Assembly: GCF_000187245.1 (NCBI RefSeq)
Contig: NC_027863.1
Span: 1,114,735-1,178,734, forward strand
Length of the DNA: 64,000 nucleotides
Origin: Ogataea parapolymorpha DL-1
Lineage: Eukaryota; Ascomycota; Pichiomycetes; Pichiales; Pichiaceae
Direction: 5' to 3'
The notes under the pieces are model-generated. The model saw only the letters and a list, made by a program, of their open reading frames with translations. It searched no databases and was not told the origin of the DNA. Of the stretch, positions 1 through 9,811 are shown piece by piece. The first letter of the stretch is position 1; every line of letters begins with the position of its first letter. Made by a program: the position numbers and the translations under genes.

Positions 1-1
1 T

Positions 2-619
2 GCCAGCCTTCGCGCAATTACCTCCAGGATCAAGCTATATATTAGATACACAGTGCAAAGCACAGCAGTTTGGCATGTAACTTCCATGCTGGACAAGACA
101 AACTGGATGCCCGACTCGGAGACTGACGAGATCAGCGTTGATCTGAATACTTTGAACAAGAAAATGGCGTCCGTAAGCAACATCCTAGACTCCATCGTGG
201 GCTCTGACCAGAAACAACGGATTCTGTGCGGTATACCTTCGTTCATTGACCATTTGATTGTTTCTGAGTCCAACAGAATCATCAAGATGAACCAGTACGG
301 CGTTCGTCAGCTCTTCTTGAACGTGAGGGTTGCACAGCAGATGTTGAGAAATGTGATGGAAGATCCCGAGCTGGTGGATTTCAGGAAAACAAAAGCATAT
401 TTTGACATGTTCAGCAGCTCCGAACAGGGGATTTTGGACCGAATCCACCAAGACTCCACCAACATGTTCAATCTCGAGGATTACAGAAATCTCATCCGGT
501 TGGTGTTCAGCGAAAGTCTGGACAAGAGCATGTCGAGCAGGTCGACCGGCTCCTACAGTGCCAGCAAGCGATACGCTGACTGTATACACAAGCTTGAAGC
601 GGAGTTTAAACAGTCATAA
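2..619 (+). CDS. SEC8: Exocyst subunit Sec8-like, C-terminal part (5' end outside window)
   Basis: The frame is open from the window edge to a TAA at 617-619, so this is the last ~205 residues of a longer protein. It is all-helical in character, with the segment NQYGVRQLFLNVRVAQQML followed by a DFRKTKAYFDMF-like stretch. Both resemble the C-terminal helical bundle of exocyst Sec8/EXOC4, which tethers secretory vesicles to the plasma membrane. No ATG near the edge can be the true start. The stop lies only 7 nt from the stop of the convergent gene at 627. The Sec8 call rests on remembered family resemblance; another helical tethering subunit is possible. Confidence 0.65.
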   Translation, partial: ASLRAITSRIKLYIRYTVQSTAVWHVTSMLDKTNWMPDSETDEISVDLNTLNKKMASVSNILDSIVGSDQKQRILCGIPSFIDHLIVSESNRIIKMNQYGVRQLFLNVRVAQQMLRNVMEDPELVDFRKTKAYFDMFSSSEQGILDRIHQDSTNMFNLEDYRNLIRLVFSESLDKSMSSRSTGSYSASKRYADCIHKLEAEFKQS

Positions 620-626
620 TTAGATG

Positions 627-1298
627 CTATATGTGGTCATGCTCAGATATGTTTTTCTTAGCAGCGTGGGTATCGAGCCTGCGTCTTTTCTGACAGTCTT
701 CTAAAACCATGGACTCGTCAGACTCGCTGTGTTCTGCGTCTTCCGAGTCCTCGTCGTTGGAATCATTCACAGCCTTTTTGAAGTTTTCTTTGAGTTTATT
801 CAGCCTGTTTGTCAGCTGCTGTGAGGAGCTGTGGTGGCTTATATGTTTGACATTACAGTGCTGGATGGAGAGGGGTAATTTAGAGGGAGGAAAATGAGGC
901 GACGGCGTATCTGAGGAGAAATGGAATTTGTAGTCTGCAGGAATCTCTCCCGTGGTGGAAATCTCATCCTTGACAGGTTCCTGTTGCTGTTGCGGATTGT
1001 GCGGTTTATCTTTCTTTCCTGTGAGTTCTGTCTTTTTGGTCATTAAGGCTATTTTCAATTGATCCAGCGTCGTGATCGACTGATCGTTGTCAATTAGATT
1101 GAGTATGTCGTCTAAACAGCTAAGATATCCCTTAGCCTTCAACAAGGAGTTTTTGGCGTTGGACAGCCGGTAGAGCGCTGCAATGGACCTTGCTCCTAGT
1201 TTGAACTCATTCGAGAGCTCTCTATTAATCTGCTCGACCGAATCATCATCTATCGGCTGAGACAGCGGTAAATTAGAGGACAAATTAGAAAGATCCAT
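627..1298 (-). CDS. Uncharacterised fungal protein, possibly HAPSTR1/TAPR1-like
   Basis: This 223-residue protein starts at an ATG (complement of 1296-1298). Residues ~30-70 form a helical block (FKLGARSIAALYRLSNAKN, then GYLSCLDDIL) that recalls the conserved core of small nuclear HAPSTR1/C16orf72-type proteins; this is a weak, memory-based comparison. The middle is Pro/Gln/Ser-rich. The C-terminus is acidic (DSNDEDSEDAEHSESDES) followed by a basic QKRRRLD patch that could act as a nuclear localisation signal. The function is unknown. Confidence 0.6.
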   Translation of the reverse strand: MDLSNLSSNLPLSQPIDDDSVEQINRELSNEFKLGARSIAALYRLSNAKNSLLKAKGYLSCLDDILNLIDNDQSITTLDQLKIALMTKKTELTGKKDKPHNPQQQQEPVKDEISTTGEIPADYKFHFSSDTPSPHFPPSKLPLSIQHCNVKHISHHSSSQQLTNRLNKLKENFKKAVNDSNDEDSEDAEHSESDESMVLEDCQKRRRLDTHAAKKNISEHDHI

Positions 1299-1619
1299 CT
1301 GTACAAGATAACGCTTTAGCAGAGGAGAAAAATTGTGCCGTAATTTGTGTGGTGCCTAATATTGTGGTGTACGGATGTTCTAAGAGTTGACTAAAAAGCA
1401 CACAGGAAGCACACGAAAAAAAAAATCAACCTTGGAAATTTTTCGCACAAAACTGTGTGGCACACGATTGACACCCTGGGTATAAATTGAAGAAGAGTCT
1501 CGTGTGAAGGGAACTTGATCAGACGCAACGCGCGAAGGATTTTTTAATCTAGCAAGAATTAAAAGTCTAGGCCACGTACGATTCAACCATTGCAAGAAAA
1601 TCACGAGTCTGCACGCGTT
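1299..1619. promoter_or_regulatory. Divergent intergenic region, 321 bp
   Basis: This lies between the start codons of two divergently transcribed genes and presumably holds both promoters. An A-run at 1418-1426 and a TATAAA-type sequence (GGGTATAAATTG, ~1479-1490) are visible; the latter points to the right-hand gene. No RNA gene or convincing small ORF was recognised. Confidence 0.5.
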
Positions 1620-2237
1620 ATGATGTACCCATCAATGCTGTCTCATTACACACTAAACTACGCCGACCGTTCGCAGAAGTCCAGCCCCCAGGCTAGCTTT
1701 CGATCATACAGCGCATCTTCGACTCCAACGCGTCCAAAAAGAAGAAATTCAGACTATGAGGACAATTTCAAAAAGGTCAAACAGAGCCCGACTACTCCTT
1801 CGAGCAAGATCCCAACTGAAAAATTGACTTTGGAAAACATCAACCTCAACGAGTATCCTAAATTCCACCACCCCGATGGGGGCTTTATCCAGTTCACCCC
1901 AATAGGAAACGTGAGAACCTGGATGGGTGACGACAACATTATACGCAAAACAATAGAGAAAAACTCATCTTTCGATTTAAACAAGCTTAATCAGGGAATA
2001 GATGGATATACCCTGTACCTTGGAGACAACAGAGATTCAGGGATACATATAGACAGCTCTCCGTCAAACGAGGTCGAAAATTATATGCGAAATGGTTATA
2101 GTGGAACTGAACCTTCTGGCAGTAGTGCAACTGGGAACACCGGGTACTACGATGATGGAGGGTCTTCTGCCAGCCGGCTGCAATACTTCTTTGACGACGA
2201 CGACGACGAGTTTGACAGCGACGAGAACATGGAGTAA
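1620..2237 (+). CDS. Hypothetical protein with acidic C-terminus
   Basis: The gene encodes 205 residues from ATG 1620; a second ATG follows at 1623, and an upstream in-frame TTG at 1590 is not a credible start. The N-terminal ~80 residues are Ser/Pro/Thr-rich with several SP/TP sites and a basic TRPKRRNSDYEDNFKKVK patch (possible nuclear signal). The central block HPDGGFIQFTPIGNVRTWMGDDN looks like the only ordered, conserved-looking part. The tail is low complexity and ends in a run of Asp (DDDDDEFDSDENME). I do not recognise the family. A nuclear regulatory protein would fit, but that is only a guess from composition. Confidence 0.6.
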   Translation: MMYPSMLSHYTLNYADRSQKSSPQASFRSYSASSTPTRPKRRNSDYEDNFKKVKQSPTTPSSKIPTEKLTLENINLNEYPKFHHPDGGFIQFTPIGNVRTWMGDDNIIRKTIEKNSSFDLNKLNQGIDGYTLYLGDNRDSGIHIDSSPSNEVENYMRNGYSGTEPSGSSATGNTGYYDDGGSSASRLQYFFDDDDDEFDSDENME

Positions 2238-2625
2238 AGCTTTACTCCTGCGACCCGAGGATATTACATAATCGATTACCTCCCGAACCAAATTTTCAGA
2301 TTCCAAGCTAGGCGGCCCGCGCGCATACACCGATGCCTTTGTTCCGGCAGAATGTATATTAGACAGCAGAGTGTGTAATTTTCAACAGTGATTTATTATA
2401 ATAAACCCATCAGATGCGTACTACTGCAACGCAACTGACTCGACGAAGAACATTCATATCTCTGTAGTCGTGATAAGCGGCATATGAACAGGGGATAACG
2501 TGTATTTTTACAGGCGCTGGTGATCTCTGTTTGAGCCGCATATTAAATATAGCATAAATCGCACGGCCCCGTAATGAAGGCCCTGTTGTATTTATTTTCT
2601 CTAAAACAACTCTTCTGGAAGACCC
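2238..2625. other. Intergenic region, 388 bp
   Basis: This is the 3' flank of the hypothetical protein and the presumed promoter of the mannosyltransferase. AT-rich stretches (TTTATTATAATAAA at ~2392-2405, TATTAAATATAG at ~2541-2552) are present. The antisense reading frame across 2410-2718 looks like chance coding. No RNA gene was seen. Confidence 0.5.
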
Positions 2626-4392
2626 ATGCAAATTCCGCCCATCAGGCCACGCCGCCGTTATATAGTACTTCTTCTTACTGTGGTTCTGTGTGTGTTGTTG
2701 TACTCCGCAGCTACTCACACACCTAGGGTGGACGAAAATGCAAAAATACGAGAGATTCTCAATGACGCCAACCCAGCATCGGAACTGGACCCTGACACGA
2801 TTTTACAGCGGCTGCAGAATGGGCCGCCTTCGGCAAGCGCATCCCCATCTTCAGTGACCTCAACTGGCTCCTCAGGAGAACAGATTAAGAACAATCCCAA
2901 AAATAAAAAGCCCAAAGTTACTCTTGAAGAATTTGAAGAAAGCCGGGCTCAGGTCATTAAAGCCATCTTCAAACTCATCGCCTCCGTGCGACCGGCAATC
3001 TCCTACACAGACAGACGGTCCAATAGGGGCGACGACTCTCCACTATCCCACAGTGTACTCACTGAAGATCTGTTATCCCAGTTTTTGCAGTTTTCGCCAG
3101 AGTTTGTTGATGCATTCAAATCTAGCCATGCAGATGCAGTCGAGAAAATTTACGGCATCAAGTTTCCACAGGGACTGTATAAGGGAAACGGAGTGGTGAT
3201 GATCGGCGGTGACGACTACTCCTGGCTCACCTTAGTGTCCATCAAAATCATGAGAGACTTTGGAGGAGATCTGCCCGTCGAGGTGATCATGCCCCGTCGT
3301 GTCGAGTCGGACTCTCTCTTTTGCGATAAGTACCTACCTGAGCTGAATGCCAAGTGCGTCTATTTGACTGACTTGTTAGGCGAAAACTATGAGTCTGAGA
3401 TCAACATCAACAAATACCAGTACAAGGGAGTTGCATTACTGGCGTCCTCGTTCGAAAATCTTTTGCTCCTGGACAGCGACAACTTGCCAGTTGCCCCGGT
3501 TACCAACCAGCTGTTCAACAGCACACCTTTCGCTGAGTATGGGATGGTGTTTTGGCCCGACTTTTGGAAAAGAACCACCAGTCCCGTGTTCTACGAGATA
3601 GCATCAACAGAGGTTTTGCCGGTGCGTGTCAGAGACTGCCAAGTAGACTATCCTGAGTCTCAGTACTCAACCTTGCGTCCCAAGGATGCCAGAACGCAAA
3701 TTCCTTACCACGACAGATTGGGCGCCATTCCTGACAAAAGTACTGAATCAGGCCAATTGCTTATATCGAAACGAGAGCATGCCGATGTGGTACTACTCTC
3801 ACTATACTATAATGCATATGGTCCGGATGGCTACTACGCCCTTCTTTCACAGGGAGTGGCAGGTGAAGGAGACAAAGACACGTTCCCGGCAGCTGCTACC
3901 GTTCTCAAAAAAAAATTCTATCAGCTCAAGAAAAATGTTGGTGTCAATGGATTCATGCGCAATGGTGAGTACCGTGGAGTTGGGATGCTGCAATATGATC
4001 CAATAAAAGACTACGAGAACTTCCAGGAATTTGTGAAACTCCACGAAAGCTCCGACGAGATGTTTGAAGCCCAAAACATGGACAATTTCCTGGGCCCTGA
4101 AGAGAAAAACAAAGTGATGTTTGCACACTGCAACTACCCAAAATTATATCCTGATGAACTGTTGCAGGACTTCGTCATCAGAGACCATGAACATATCAAG
4201 ATGTTGGAATCGGGCCAGATTCCTGGCAACTACGAGTACCACTTCTGGCAGATTATGTACGATCTGATTTGTTTGGATCGGGTAGATCTGGCATATACTC
4301 GCAATAAGGAGCAGATGAGCACTCCAGAAGAGCGCACCAAGTTCTGTGACGGTGCCTTTAAAGAGCACGTTGAGTGGCTCAAAACGCGATGA
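2626..4392 (+). CDS. Golgi alpha-1,2-mannosyltransferase, MNN2/MNN5 type (GT71)
   Basis: The 588-residue type II membrane protein has a short basic cytosolic tail (MQIPPIRPRRR), one signal-anchor helix (residues ~12-28, IVLLLTVVLCVLLYSAA) and a linker of ~90 residues. A catalytic domain follows, with the MNN family block GVVMIGGDDYSWLTLVSIKI and a DSDN motif in LLLLDSDNLPVAP, the likely metal/GDP-mannose site. MNN2/MNN5 enzymes add alpha-1,2-mannose branches to the outer chain of N-glycans in the Golgi. Length and architecture fit. Whether it is the Mnn2 or Mnn5 orthologue, or a lineage-specific paralogue, cannot be told from sequence reading alone. Confidence 0.85.
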   Translation: MQIPPIRPRRRYIVLLLTVVLCVLLYSAATHTPRVDENAKIREILNDANPASELDPDTILQRLQNGPPSASASPSSVTSTGSSGEQIKNNPKNKKPKVTLEEFEESRAQVIKAIFKLIASVRPAISYTDRRSNRGDDSPLSHSVLTEDLLSQFLQFSPEFVDAFKSSHADAVEKIYGIKFPQGLYKGNGVVMIGGDDYSWLTLVSIKIMRDFGGDLPVEVIMPRRVESDSLFCDKYLPELNAKCVYLTDLLGENYESEININKYQYKGVALLASSFENLLLLDSDNLPVAPVTNQLFNSTPFAEYGMVFWPDFWKRTTSPVFYEIASTEVLPVRVRDCQVDYPESQYSTLRPKDARTQIPYHDRLGAIPDKSTESGQLLISKREHADVVLLSLYYNAYGPDGYYALLSQGVAGEGDKDTFPAAATVLKKKFYQLKKNVGVNGFMRNGEYRGVGMLQYDPIKDYENFQEFVKLHESSDEMFEAQNMDNFLGPEEKNKVMFAHCNYPKLYPDELLQDFVIRDHEHIKMLESGQIPGNYEYHFWQIMYDLICLDRVDLAYTRNKEQMSTPEERTKFCDGAFKEHVEWLKTR

Positions 4393-4477
4393 TCAGCTCA
4401 TATATTGGGCGCGACGCGTCGATCGTCCGCGGAGGCAAACAAAAAATAATTTTTCTTAATAAAAAGACAATAATTAA

Positions 4478-7042
4478 ATGATTCGACTTACGCTGGGTCG
4501 TTCATTGTTCAGACCCACGCATCGCCAGCTCGGCACTTCACGGTGCCTTGGATGCTTTTCTCATGTATCCCGCTTGAACAAGAGAACAGTTTCTGTGCTC
4601 ACGCCACAACATATTAGATATTTTTCCGTCTTTGGTTTGGGTAAGGCTGCCACCAAGATCATGCGTGTTCCTGCCTATCTTGGCGGGGGACTAGCGGCTG
4701 CAGGTTCTTATGTGGCCTACAAAGTTGATCAGGCTACCAGCTACACACAATCGCATCTTGACTCTGCTAAAGAATTTGCCGGAAACGTAGCAAGCGAGGT
4801 TGGGGGTTTCTTCAATGACATGTTCTCCGGTTCTGGTGGCTCTTCAGGAGGCAAGGATGGAGGGGATACGGGAATGGTCGCAGGGTCCGGAGCAGCTGCC
4901 GCAATAGGTTTGGCTCAAGATAACGAGGACGATGAAGAGGTGGATATCCTCGACAACGAGGAAGAAGAGGAAGAAGACGCTCCGGACAACACTGACGATG
5001 CGATGCTAAATCTCACGCGCCAAATGATTGAGATCAGAAGCATTTTGCTCAGTATAGGGGGATCTAATGCTTTGCGACTCCCCTCGATCGTGGTGATAGG
5101 TTCACAGAGCAGTGGTAAATCTTCTGTTCTTGAGTCCATTGTGGGGCAAGAGTTCCTTCCCAAGGGGTCAAACATGGTTACTAGACGTCCAATAGAGCTG
5201 ACACTGGTCAATGACAGCACACTTGCGGCCGAAACAGCAGAGTTTCCTGCGCTAAAGATGTACAATATGACAGACTTCCAACAAGTGCAAAAGGTGCTTT
5301 ATGAGCTCAACATGAGCATTCCTGAGACCGAAGCCGTGTCCAGCGACCCTATCCAGCTTGTCATAAAGTCCCCAAAGGTTCCAGACTTGTCATTAGTGGA
5401 CTTACCAGGTTATATTCAAGTCGAAGCCGCAGACCAGCCGGTCACCCTAAAATCCAAAATTCGTGAGCTTTGCGATCGCTATCTGGAGGAGCCAAATATT
5501 ATACTGGCTATTAGTGCAGCAGATGTGGATTTGGCCAATTCCTCTGCGTTAAGAGCTGCCAAAAAGGCTGATCCTAAAGGAGAGAGAACGATTGGAGTGA
5601 TTACAAAGCTTGATTTGGTCGACTCCGAGACTGCTCGCAAGATGCTCACCAACAAAAAATACCCCTTAAAGATGGGATATGTGGGTGTTATTACGCGACC
5701 TCCCCCATCGACATCCTTGTTTCGTCGTCAGAGTGGGGCACAGGCGTTTGTTGCACAGCAGAATTTTGAAAAAGCCTACTTTAAAGAGCACAAAGATTCA
5801 TTTATAGGCACGACAGTCTCTACAAAGGCACTGAAGAAAAAGCTGATGAAGGTGCTTGAGCGCTCAATGGCCAATTGCCTCAGGCCAATGCATGTTGTCG
5901 TTTCCAACGAGCTTGAGGAGGCCAGTTACAAGTACAAGGTCGAGTTTAATGACAGAGACCTAACGAGTGAGAAATACATGGCACAGACGATAGACAATTT
6001 GAAACTGGCCATTAAAGAGTTTAGCGAGCGGTTCGGAAGACCAGAATTACGTGCGCTACTAAGAAGCGAGCTCGATCAAAAAGTTCTTGACCTCATTGCA
6101 CTGAGGTACTGGAACAAGCCTCCAGTGACAAACAAAAACAAGGAGAGCGAGAATGAGCCATCGCTCGATGAACTTGCGACTGCACCTCCCAATGACACCT
6201 TCTGGCATCGCAAGCTCGATATTGCGACAGCAAGTTTAACCAAGCTGGGAGTTGGACGTCTTGCTACCTCTTTGATTTCCGACGCCATTTTGACGGAAAT
6301 TGACGTTCTTCTGGATAACACAGACTTGCGCTCGCATCCGATGATCAAAAATGCTATCAAGGATGCCGCTGTTTCGGTATTAACCACGAGATACAATTCG
6401 ACTGCTGAACAGGTGGAAAATTGTATCAAGCCTTATAAATACGAGATCGAGGTGGATGACAGAGAATGGGCTCTCAGTAGGCAGCACGCAACGATGCTCC
6501 TGAAAGAAGAGCTCAAACAATGTACTTCAGCTTATAACCAGTTGAAAAAGACGTTAGGAGGTAACAAATTGAAACAAATCACAACTTACTTGGAGAACGA
6601 AAACAATCTTGTTGGTCAGACGATTGCTAAGGAAAACCTTGGATTTAGCCCAGGCCTCCTTTCACGTGGACGAGAGGCGTTGTTTTTGAAGGAGCGTTCC
6701 AGATTACTGGCCATGAGACTCAAGTTTTTGCAGTCGGGCTGCAAGTCGAAAGATAACAAGTATAAATGCCCAGAAGTGTTCATGGACTTGGTAGCAGAAA
6801 AACTGACACAAACGGCAGTTCTCTTTTTGAACGTTGAGCTATTGAGCGACTTTTACTATACTTTCCCTCGGGAGCTGGAAAAGAAGCTTGGAAAGAGCTT
6901 GACACCAGAACAGATTGAGCAGTTTGCAAAAGAAGATCCTAAAGTGAAGAAACATATTGAGTTGCAAGAACGCAAGGAGCTTTTAGATTTGGCTCTGTCA
7001 AAAATTGAAGATGTCATGGCTCTTCAAAAACGAATTGTATAA
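4478..7042 (+). CDS. MGM1: Mitochondrial inner-membrane dynamin-like GTPase Mgm1
   Basis: The protein has 854 residues. The N-terminus is an Arg-rich mitochondrial presequence, then a Gly/Ala hydrophobic segment (~67-80) and a second small-residue hydrophobic stretch (GMVAGSGAAAAIGLA, ~129-143) in the position of the rhomboid (Pcp1) cleavage region that yields the short isoform. An acidic linker (DNEEEEEEDAPDN) precedes the dynamin GTPase domain: P-loop GSQSSGKSS (~207), switch DLPG, and TKLD. Middle and GTPase-effector regions follow. Mgm1/OPA1 drives inner-membrane fusion and cristae shaping. ATG 4478 is the natural start because it begins the presequence. Confidence 0.93.
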   Translation: MIRLTLGRSLFRPTHRQLGTSRCLGCFSHVSRLNKRTVSVLTPQHIRYFSVFGLGKAATKIMRVPAYLGGGLAAAGSYVAYKVDQATSYTQSHLDSAKEFAGNVASEVGGFFNDMFSGSGGSSGGKDGGDTGMVAGSGAAAAIGLAQDNEDDEEVDILDNEEEEEEDAPDNTDDAMLNLTRQMIEIRSILLSIGGSNALRLPSIVVIGSQSSGKSSVLESIVGQEFLPKGSNMVTRRPIELTLVNDSTLAAETAEFPALKMYNMTDFQQVQKVLYELNMSIPETEAVSSDPIQLVIKSPKVPDLSLVDLPGYIQVEAADQPVTLKSKIRELCDRYLEEPNIILAISAADVDLANSSALRAAKKADPKGERTIGVITKLDLVDSETARKMLTNKKYPLKMGYVGVITRPPPSTSLFRRQSGAQAFVAQQNFEKAYFKEHKDSFIGTTVSTKALKKKLMKVLERSMANCLRPMHVVVSNELEEASYKYKVEFNDRDLTSEKYMAQTIDNLKLAIKEFSERFGRPELRALLRSELDQKVLDLIALRYWNKPPVTNKNKESENEPSLDELATAPPNDTFWHRKLDIATASLTKLGVGRLATSLISDAILTEIDVLLDNTDLRSHPMIKNAIKDAAVSVLTTRYNSTAEQVENCIKPYKYEIEVDDREWALSRQHATMLLKEELKQCTSAYNQLKKTLGGNKLKQITTYLENENNLVGQTIAKENLGFSPGLLSRGREALFLKERSRLLAMRLKFLQSGCKSKDNKYKCPEVFMDLVAEKLTQTAVLFLNVELLSDFYYTFPRELEKKLGKSLTPEQIEQFAKEDPKVKKHIELQERKELLDLALSKIEDVMALQKRIV

Positions 7043-7385
7043 AGTATATTTAACGGATTAATGATTAAATTTCTTTTGTTTATCATGGGGAGGAGCCTTG
7101 GATTCTTTTTAGAGAGTTACTCTTGAATGTGACTATCCTCAATTATTTATGGTCAATATTTAATTTTAAGCATCGAATGATGTAATGCAGGCGGTTCAAT
7201 ATTCCACTTCAGCTGGATGTGAGATACTTTAAGGCAACTTCCACTCTGCATGAATTCTTATCTTTTACTTGCTATTTGTTTCTGACAAATTGGCGCCCAT
7301 CACATACAAGTAGTTGTAATCACTTGATGTCTTTCCTCTTTTAAAACCATATGTATTAGTTCAGCCCAACTGTCTACCGGTTCTA
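7043..7385. other. Intergenic region, 343 bp, between MGM1 and tRNA-Ile
   Basis: This AT-rich stretch has no substantial ORF. ATGATGT (~7177) and CTGA (~7283) are reminiscent of C and D boxes, but spacing and terminal stem are not convincing, so no snoRNA is called. Confidence 0.4.
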
Positions 7386-7459
7386 GGTTCCTTGGCCCAG
7401 TTGGTTAAGGCATCGTGCTAATAACGCGGGGATCAGCAGTTCGATCCTGCTAGGAACCA
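7386..7459 (+). tRNA. tRNA-Ile(AAU), copy 1
   Basis: The gene is 74 nt and intron-less. The acceptor stem GGTTCCT pairs with AGGAACC, with discriminator A at 7459. The D-stem is GCC/GGC; the anticodon loop CTAATAA has anticodon AAT at 7420-7422; the T-arm AGCAG-TTCGATC-CTGCT doubles as the pol III B box. A T-run at 7468-7475 is the likely terminator. Sequence is identical to the copies at 35023 and 60982. Confidence 0.97.
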
Positions 7460-7501
7460 ACCTTTAATTTTTTTTGCGATCTATAATAAGATAAGAAAGC
7501 A

Positions 7502-9811
7502 CTATACATCGAACGTCATATTAAAGTCGTCAATAGAGTCCAAGAACTGGCCCCATCCATGATCGCCCAGAATATCCAAAATCGCCGTATGCAATTCAGG
7601 AACCTGTCCTGACACCTCTGGAAATGGATTTTCGCTCTGTTCCGTGCTGATCGGAGCGTCTGATATGTCGGGTCTTGCCGCGCCTTCTATCTTATCAAAT
7701 TTAGCTTGAGGCGCAGCCAAGCGTTCGTCTTCGGTCCTGGCATTGCGGCTAGAAGGATTCGAGTCCGAAGAATAATTAATAAACTTAAGCTGCTTTCTTA
7801 GCTTACTTTGAGCTTTGGAGCGCATATTTCCTTGAGTCTGGGACATATTCGGGCCCTTAGTGTTGCTAGCTTGTCGCATCTTGGTAATTGACTCTATCGA
7901 CTGAAGGCCTCCCCTTCGATCACCTGCAACCATCAGATTAATTAGCTTCTGAAGCACGTAGAGGCCTCGCACAGCGGGGCGAACTATGAGCTTATGGGAG
8001 CCCAAAACAGGCATGATTTTCTTGACAACTGAGATGACCGATTTTTGACGACTAGCGGTTTGTTTGTTCAGCATTGCGTCCACAAGCAAAAAAACTGCTG
8101 CAGAGACAGCTAATTCGCACACAAACCATGGTTTCTTAAACAAGTTTGGGACCCCTGGATCCGCGTACCGTTTGAGGATGGTCTCTGCGCAATTGCAGCA
8201 CAGTTCATAGCAGTCCGAGGTCCAGTGCTCATACGTCATGAATCTGGACATTTTGCTGTTGATATCAAGTCTCTCCTGGAGAATGATATAATCGGTCAGA
8301 AACTTAATGAATTCCACTGTGGTAGAAAAGTGAGCATCAGAGTTGAGACGCGCATGGTCCATGTAGTTTTCAAAATCCTTTCTAATGGTGATCTCAAGCA
8401 CGCGAAGCTCAAGATCTGCTTTTTCGAGCGACTGGAGAGTCAGCTCGCTTTTCAGCACCGTGTCGTCAAAATAGTAATTTCTCTTGATGGTTGCAATCTC
8501 GGCAACAAATCTCTGATAGTAATTATCCCAGTCTAACACTTTATGTGGGATTTTCCACTTTCTAGGCTTGGGCGTACAGAAAGTCCCCGGTGCAATCAGA
8601 GAATAGCGGAACTGGTCTTCGTACCAATCAACATTCACTAGCGACCACCAGCATCTGAGCTTCATCTCGGTTTCAGGGTCGTCTGAGTCGCCAGCAACGC
8701 TATCCAATTTCAGCTTCCGCGCGCTGTAGCACATGATCCCCACAAGACAATTTTGTAGATGAACACCTCCTAGAGGATGTGCACATAGCTTGAGCAACGA
8801 GAAGAACTGGATTGCACTGATGCTGGGAAAGGTCATGTATCTGCCGCGGAACAGGCATTCGAGGCCGCATGCGAAAAAAGAGCGAGCGTGAAGATCCAAT
8901 GTCTCGTCAGAAAAAGCTAGCTTCTGTTGCAGAGTGTCGTCTGAATAGTATACTCCAATGCATAGTAGCATGTAATATTGAGCCAGAAAAAGATATTCTT
9001 TGCTAGATTTCGAATAGTACGGCGTAACGTGCTTCTCAATGATGGATGGATCGTTCCAATACGATTCGTATTCTTGTAGAAATCGGTCGTTATCCAAAAC
9101 ATTGTGGAGAAAAGATAGACGCAGTGCGCTCTCCAAGATAAGGTCGGAATGGGTCTTGTCCAGGTTAGCTATGAGCCTCAGTTGGTAGTTCCAGACATCC
9201 GATTTTTCATCCCCGCTTCGAATCGACCTCATGAGTTCCTTGTTGGGAATTCTGGACCACTCTTCGGTATTAGCATCGAAATTCTGGTCATCGTCGTCCT
9301 GTAGGCCCTCGGCTAGGCCTTTGTTGAGCAGGCTGATAACCACGCTGTAGCTGTCCCATTTGGCGGACAATTCCAGGGAAACCCCACCATGGGGTCCAGA
9401 AGGTTCGAGGGAAGATGCCTTTCGTCCTGAGGCTCTCGGCACGGCAGCCGAATTGGAATTGTGGGGAAACGAAAACTCCGATCGGAGTTTGAAAACCGTT
9501 CTTTCCAAGTCCTTGATTTTCCGTTTGAGTACCTCGTTTTCCTGGGCAAATTTCATCTCTACAAGCTTTTCGTCCCCTGCATTAATCACCACCCCGTCTA
9601 CGATGACAGGCTCGCGACTGCAAAGATGGCCTTTGTTACGGGCAATGCATTTGTCACACGGCACCTCGAAGTTGCACTTGACTTTGCGCTTCTTGCAGCT
9701 GAGACACGTCTTGGAAATACGAGTAGTACGCCGTAGCTTGGTTATGTCCAGCCTGGTAAACTCCGCAGGAGAATTCCTCTTCTCCGAAGGCACTCTCTCC
9801 GCAGAAGCCAT
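7502..9811 (-). CDS. Zn(II)2Cys6 fungal transcription factor
   Basis: The gene encodes 769 residues from an ATG (complement of 9809-9811). Near residue 36 is a binuclear zinc cluster: CLSCKKRKVKC, NFEVPC, DKC, then RNKGHLC, in the Cys spacing of Gal4-type DNA-binding domains. A coiled-coil-like segment follows (EVLKRKIKDLERTVFKL, ~93-110), usual for dimeric members that bind CGG triplet pairs. The remainder is a helical fungal-specific regulatory domain with an acidic C-terminal tail. The target is unknown. It is divergently transcribed from ADH1 across a region carrying two CCG-N3-CGG elements, which makes self- or ADH1 regulation plausible but unproven. Confidence 0.88.
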   Translation of the reverse strand: MASAERVPSEKRNSPAEFTRLDITKLRRTTRISKTCLSCKKRKVKCNFEVPCDKCIARNKGHLCSREPVIVDGVVINAGDEKLVEMKFAQENEVLKRKIKDLERTVFKLRSEFSFPHNSNSAAVPRASGRKASSLEPSGPHGGVSLELSAKWDSYSVVISLLNKGLAEGLQDDDDQNFDANTEEWSRIPNKELMRSIRSGDEKSDVWNYQLRLIANLDKTHSDLILESALRLSFLHNVLDNDRFLQEYESYWNDPSIIEKHVTPYYSKSSKEYLFLAQYYMLLCIGVYYSDDTLQQKLAFSDETLDLHARSFFACGLECLFRGRYMTFPSISAIQFFSLLKLCAHPLGGVHLQNCLVGIMCYSARKLKLDSVAGDSDDPETEMKLRCWWSLVNVDWYEDQFRYSLIAPGTFCTPKPRKWKIPHKVLDWDNYYQRFVAEIATIKRNYYFDDTVLKSELTLQSLEKADLELRVLEITIRKDFENYMDHARLNSDAHFSTTVEFIKFLTDYIILQERLDINSKMSRFMTYEHWTSDCYELCCNCAETILKRYADPGVPNLFKKPWFVCELAVSAAVFLLVDAMLNKQTASRQKSVISVVKKIMPVLGSHKLIVRPAVRGLYVLQKLINLMVAGDRRGGLQSIESITKMRQASNTKGPNMSQTQGNMRSKAQSKLRKQLKFINYSSDSNPSSRNARTEDERLAAPQAKFDKIEGAARPDISDAPISTEQSENPFPEVSGQVPELHTAILDILGDHGWGQFLDSIDDFNMTFDV

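Noticed and set aside
1380..1604. 74-codon minus-strand ORF in the divergent promoter before the 1620 gene
   Set aside because: Non-conserved composition; lies wholly in an intergenic region containing a TATA-like box.
7177..7286. Possible C/D snoRNA boxes (ATGATGT ... CTGA) upstream of tRNA-Ile copy 1
   Set aside because: C box imperfect, no terminal stem and no internal C'/D' boxes seen.
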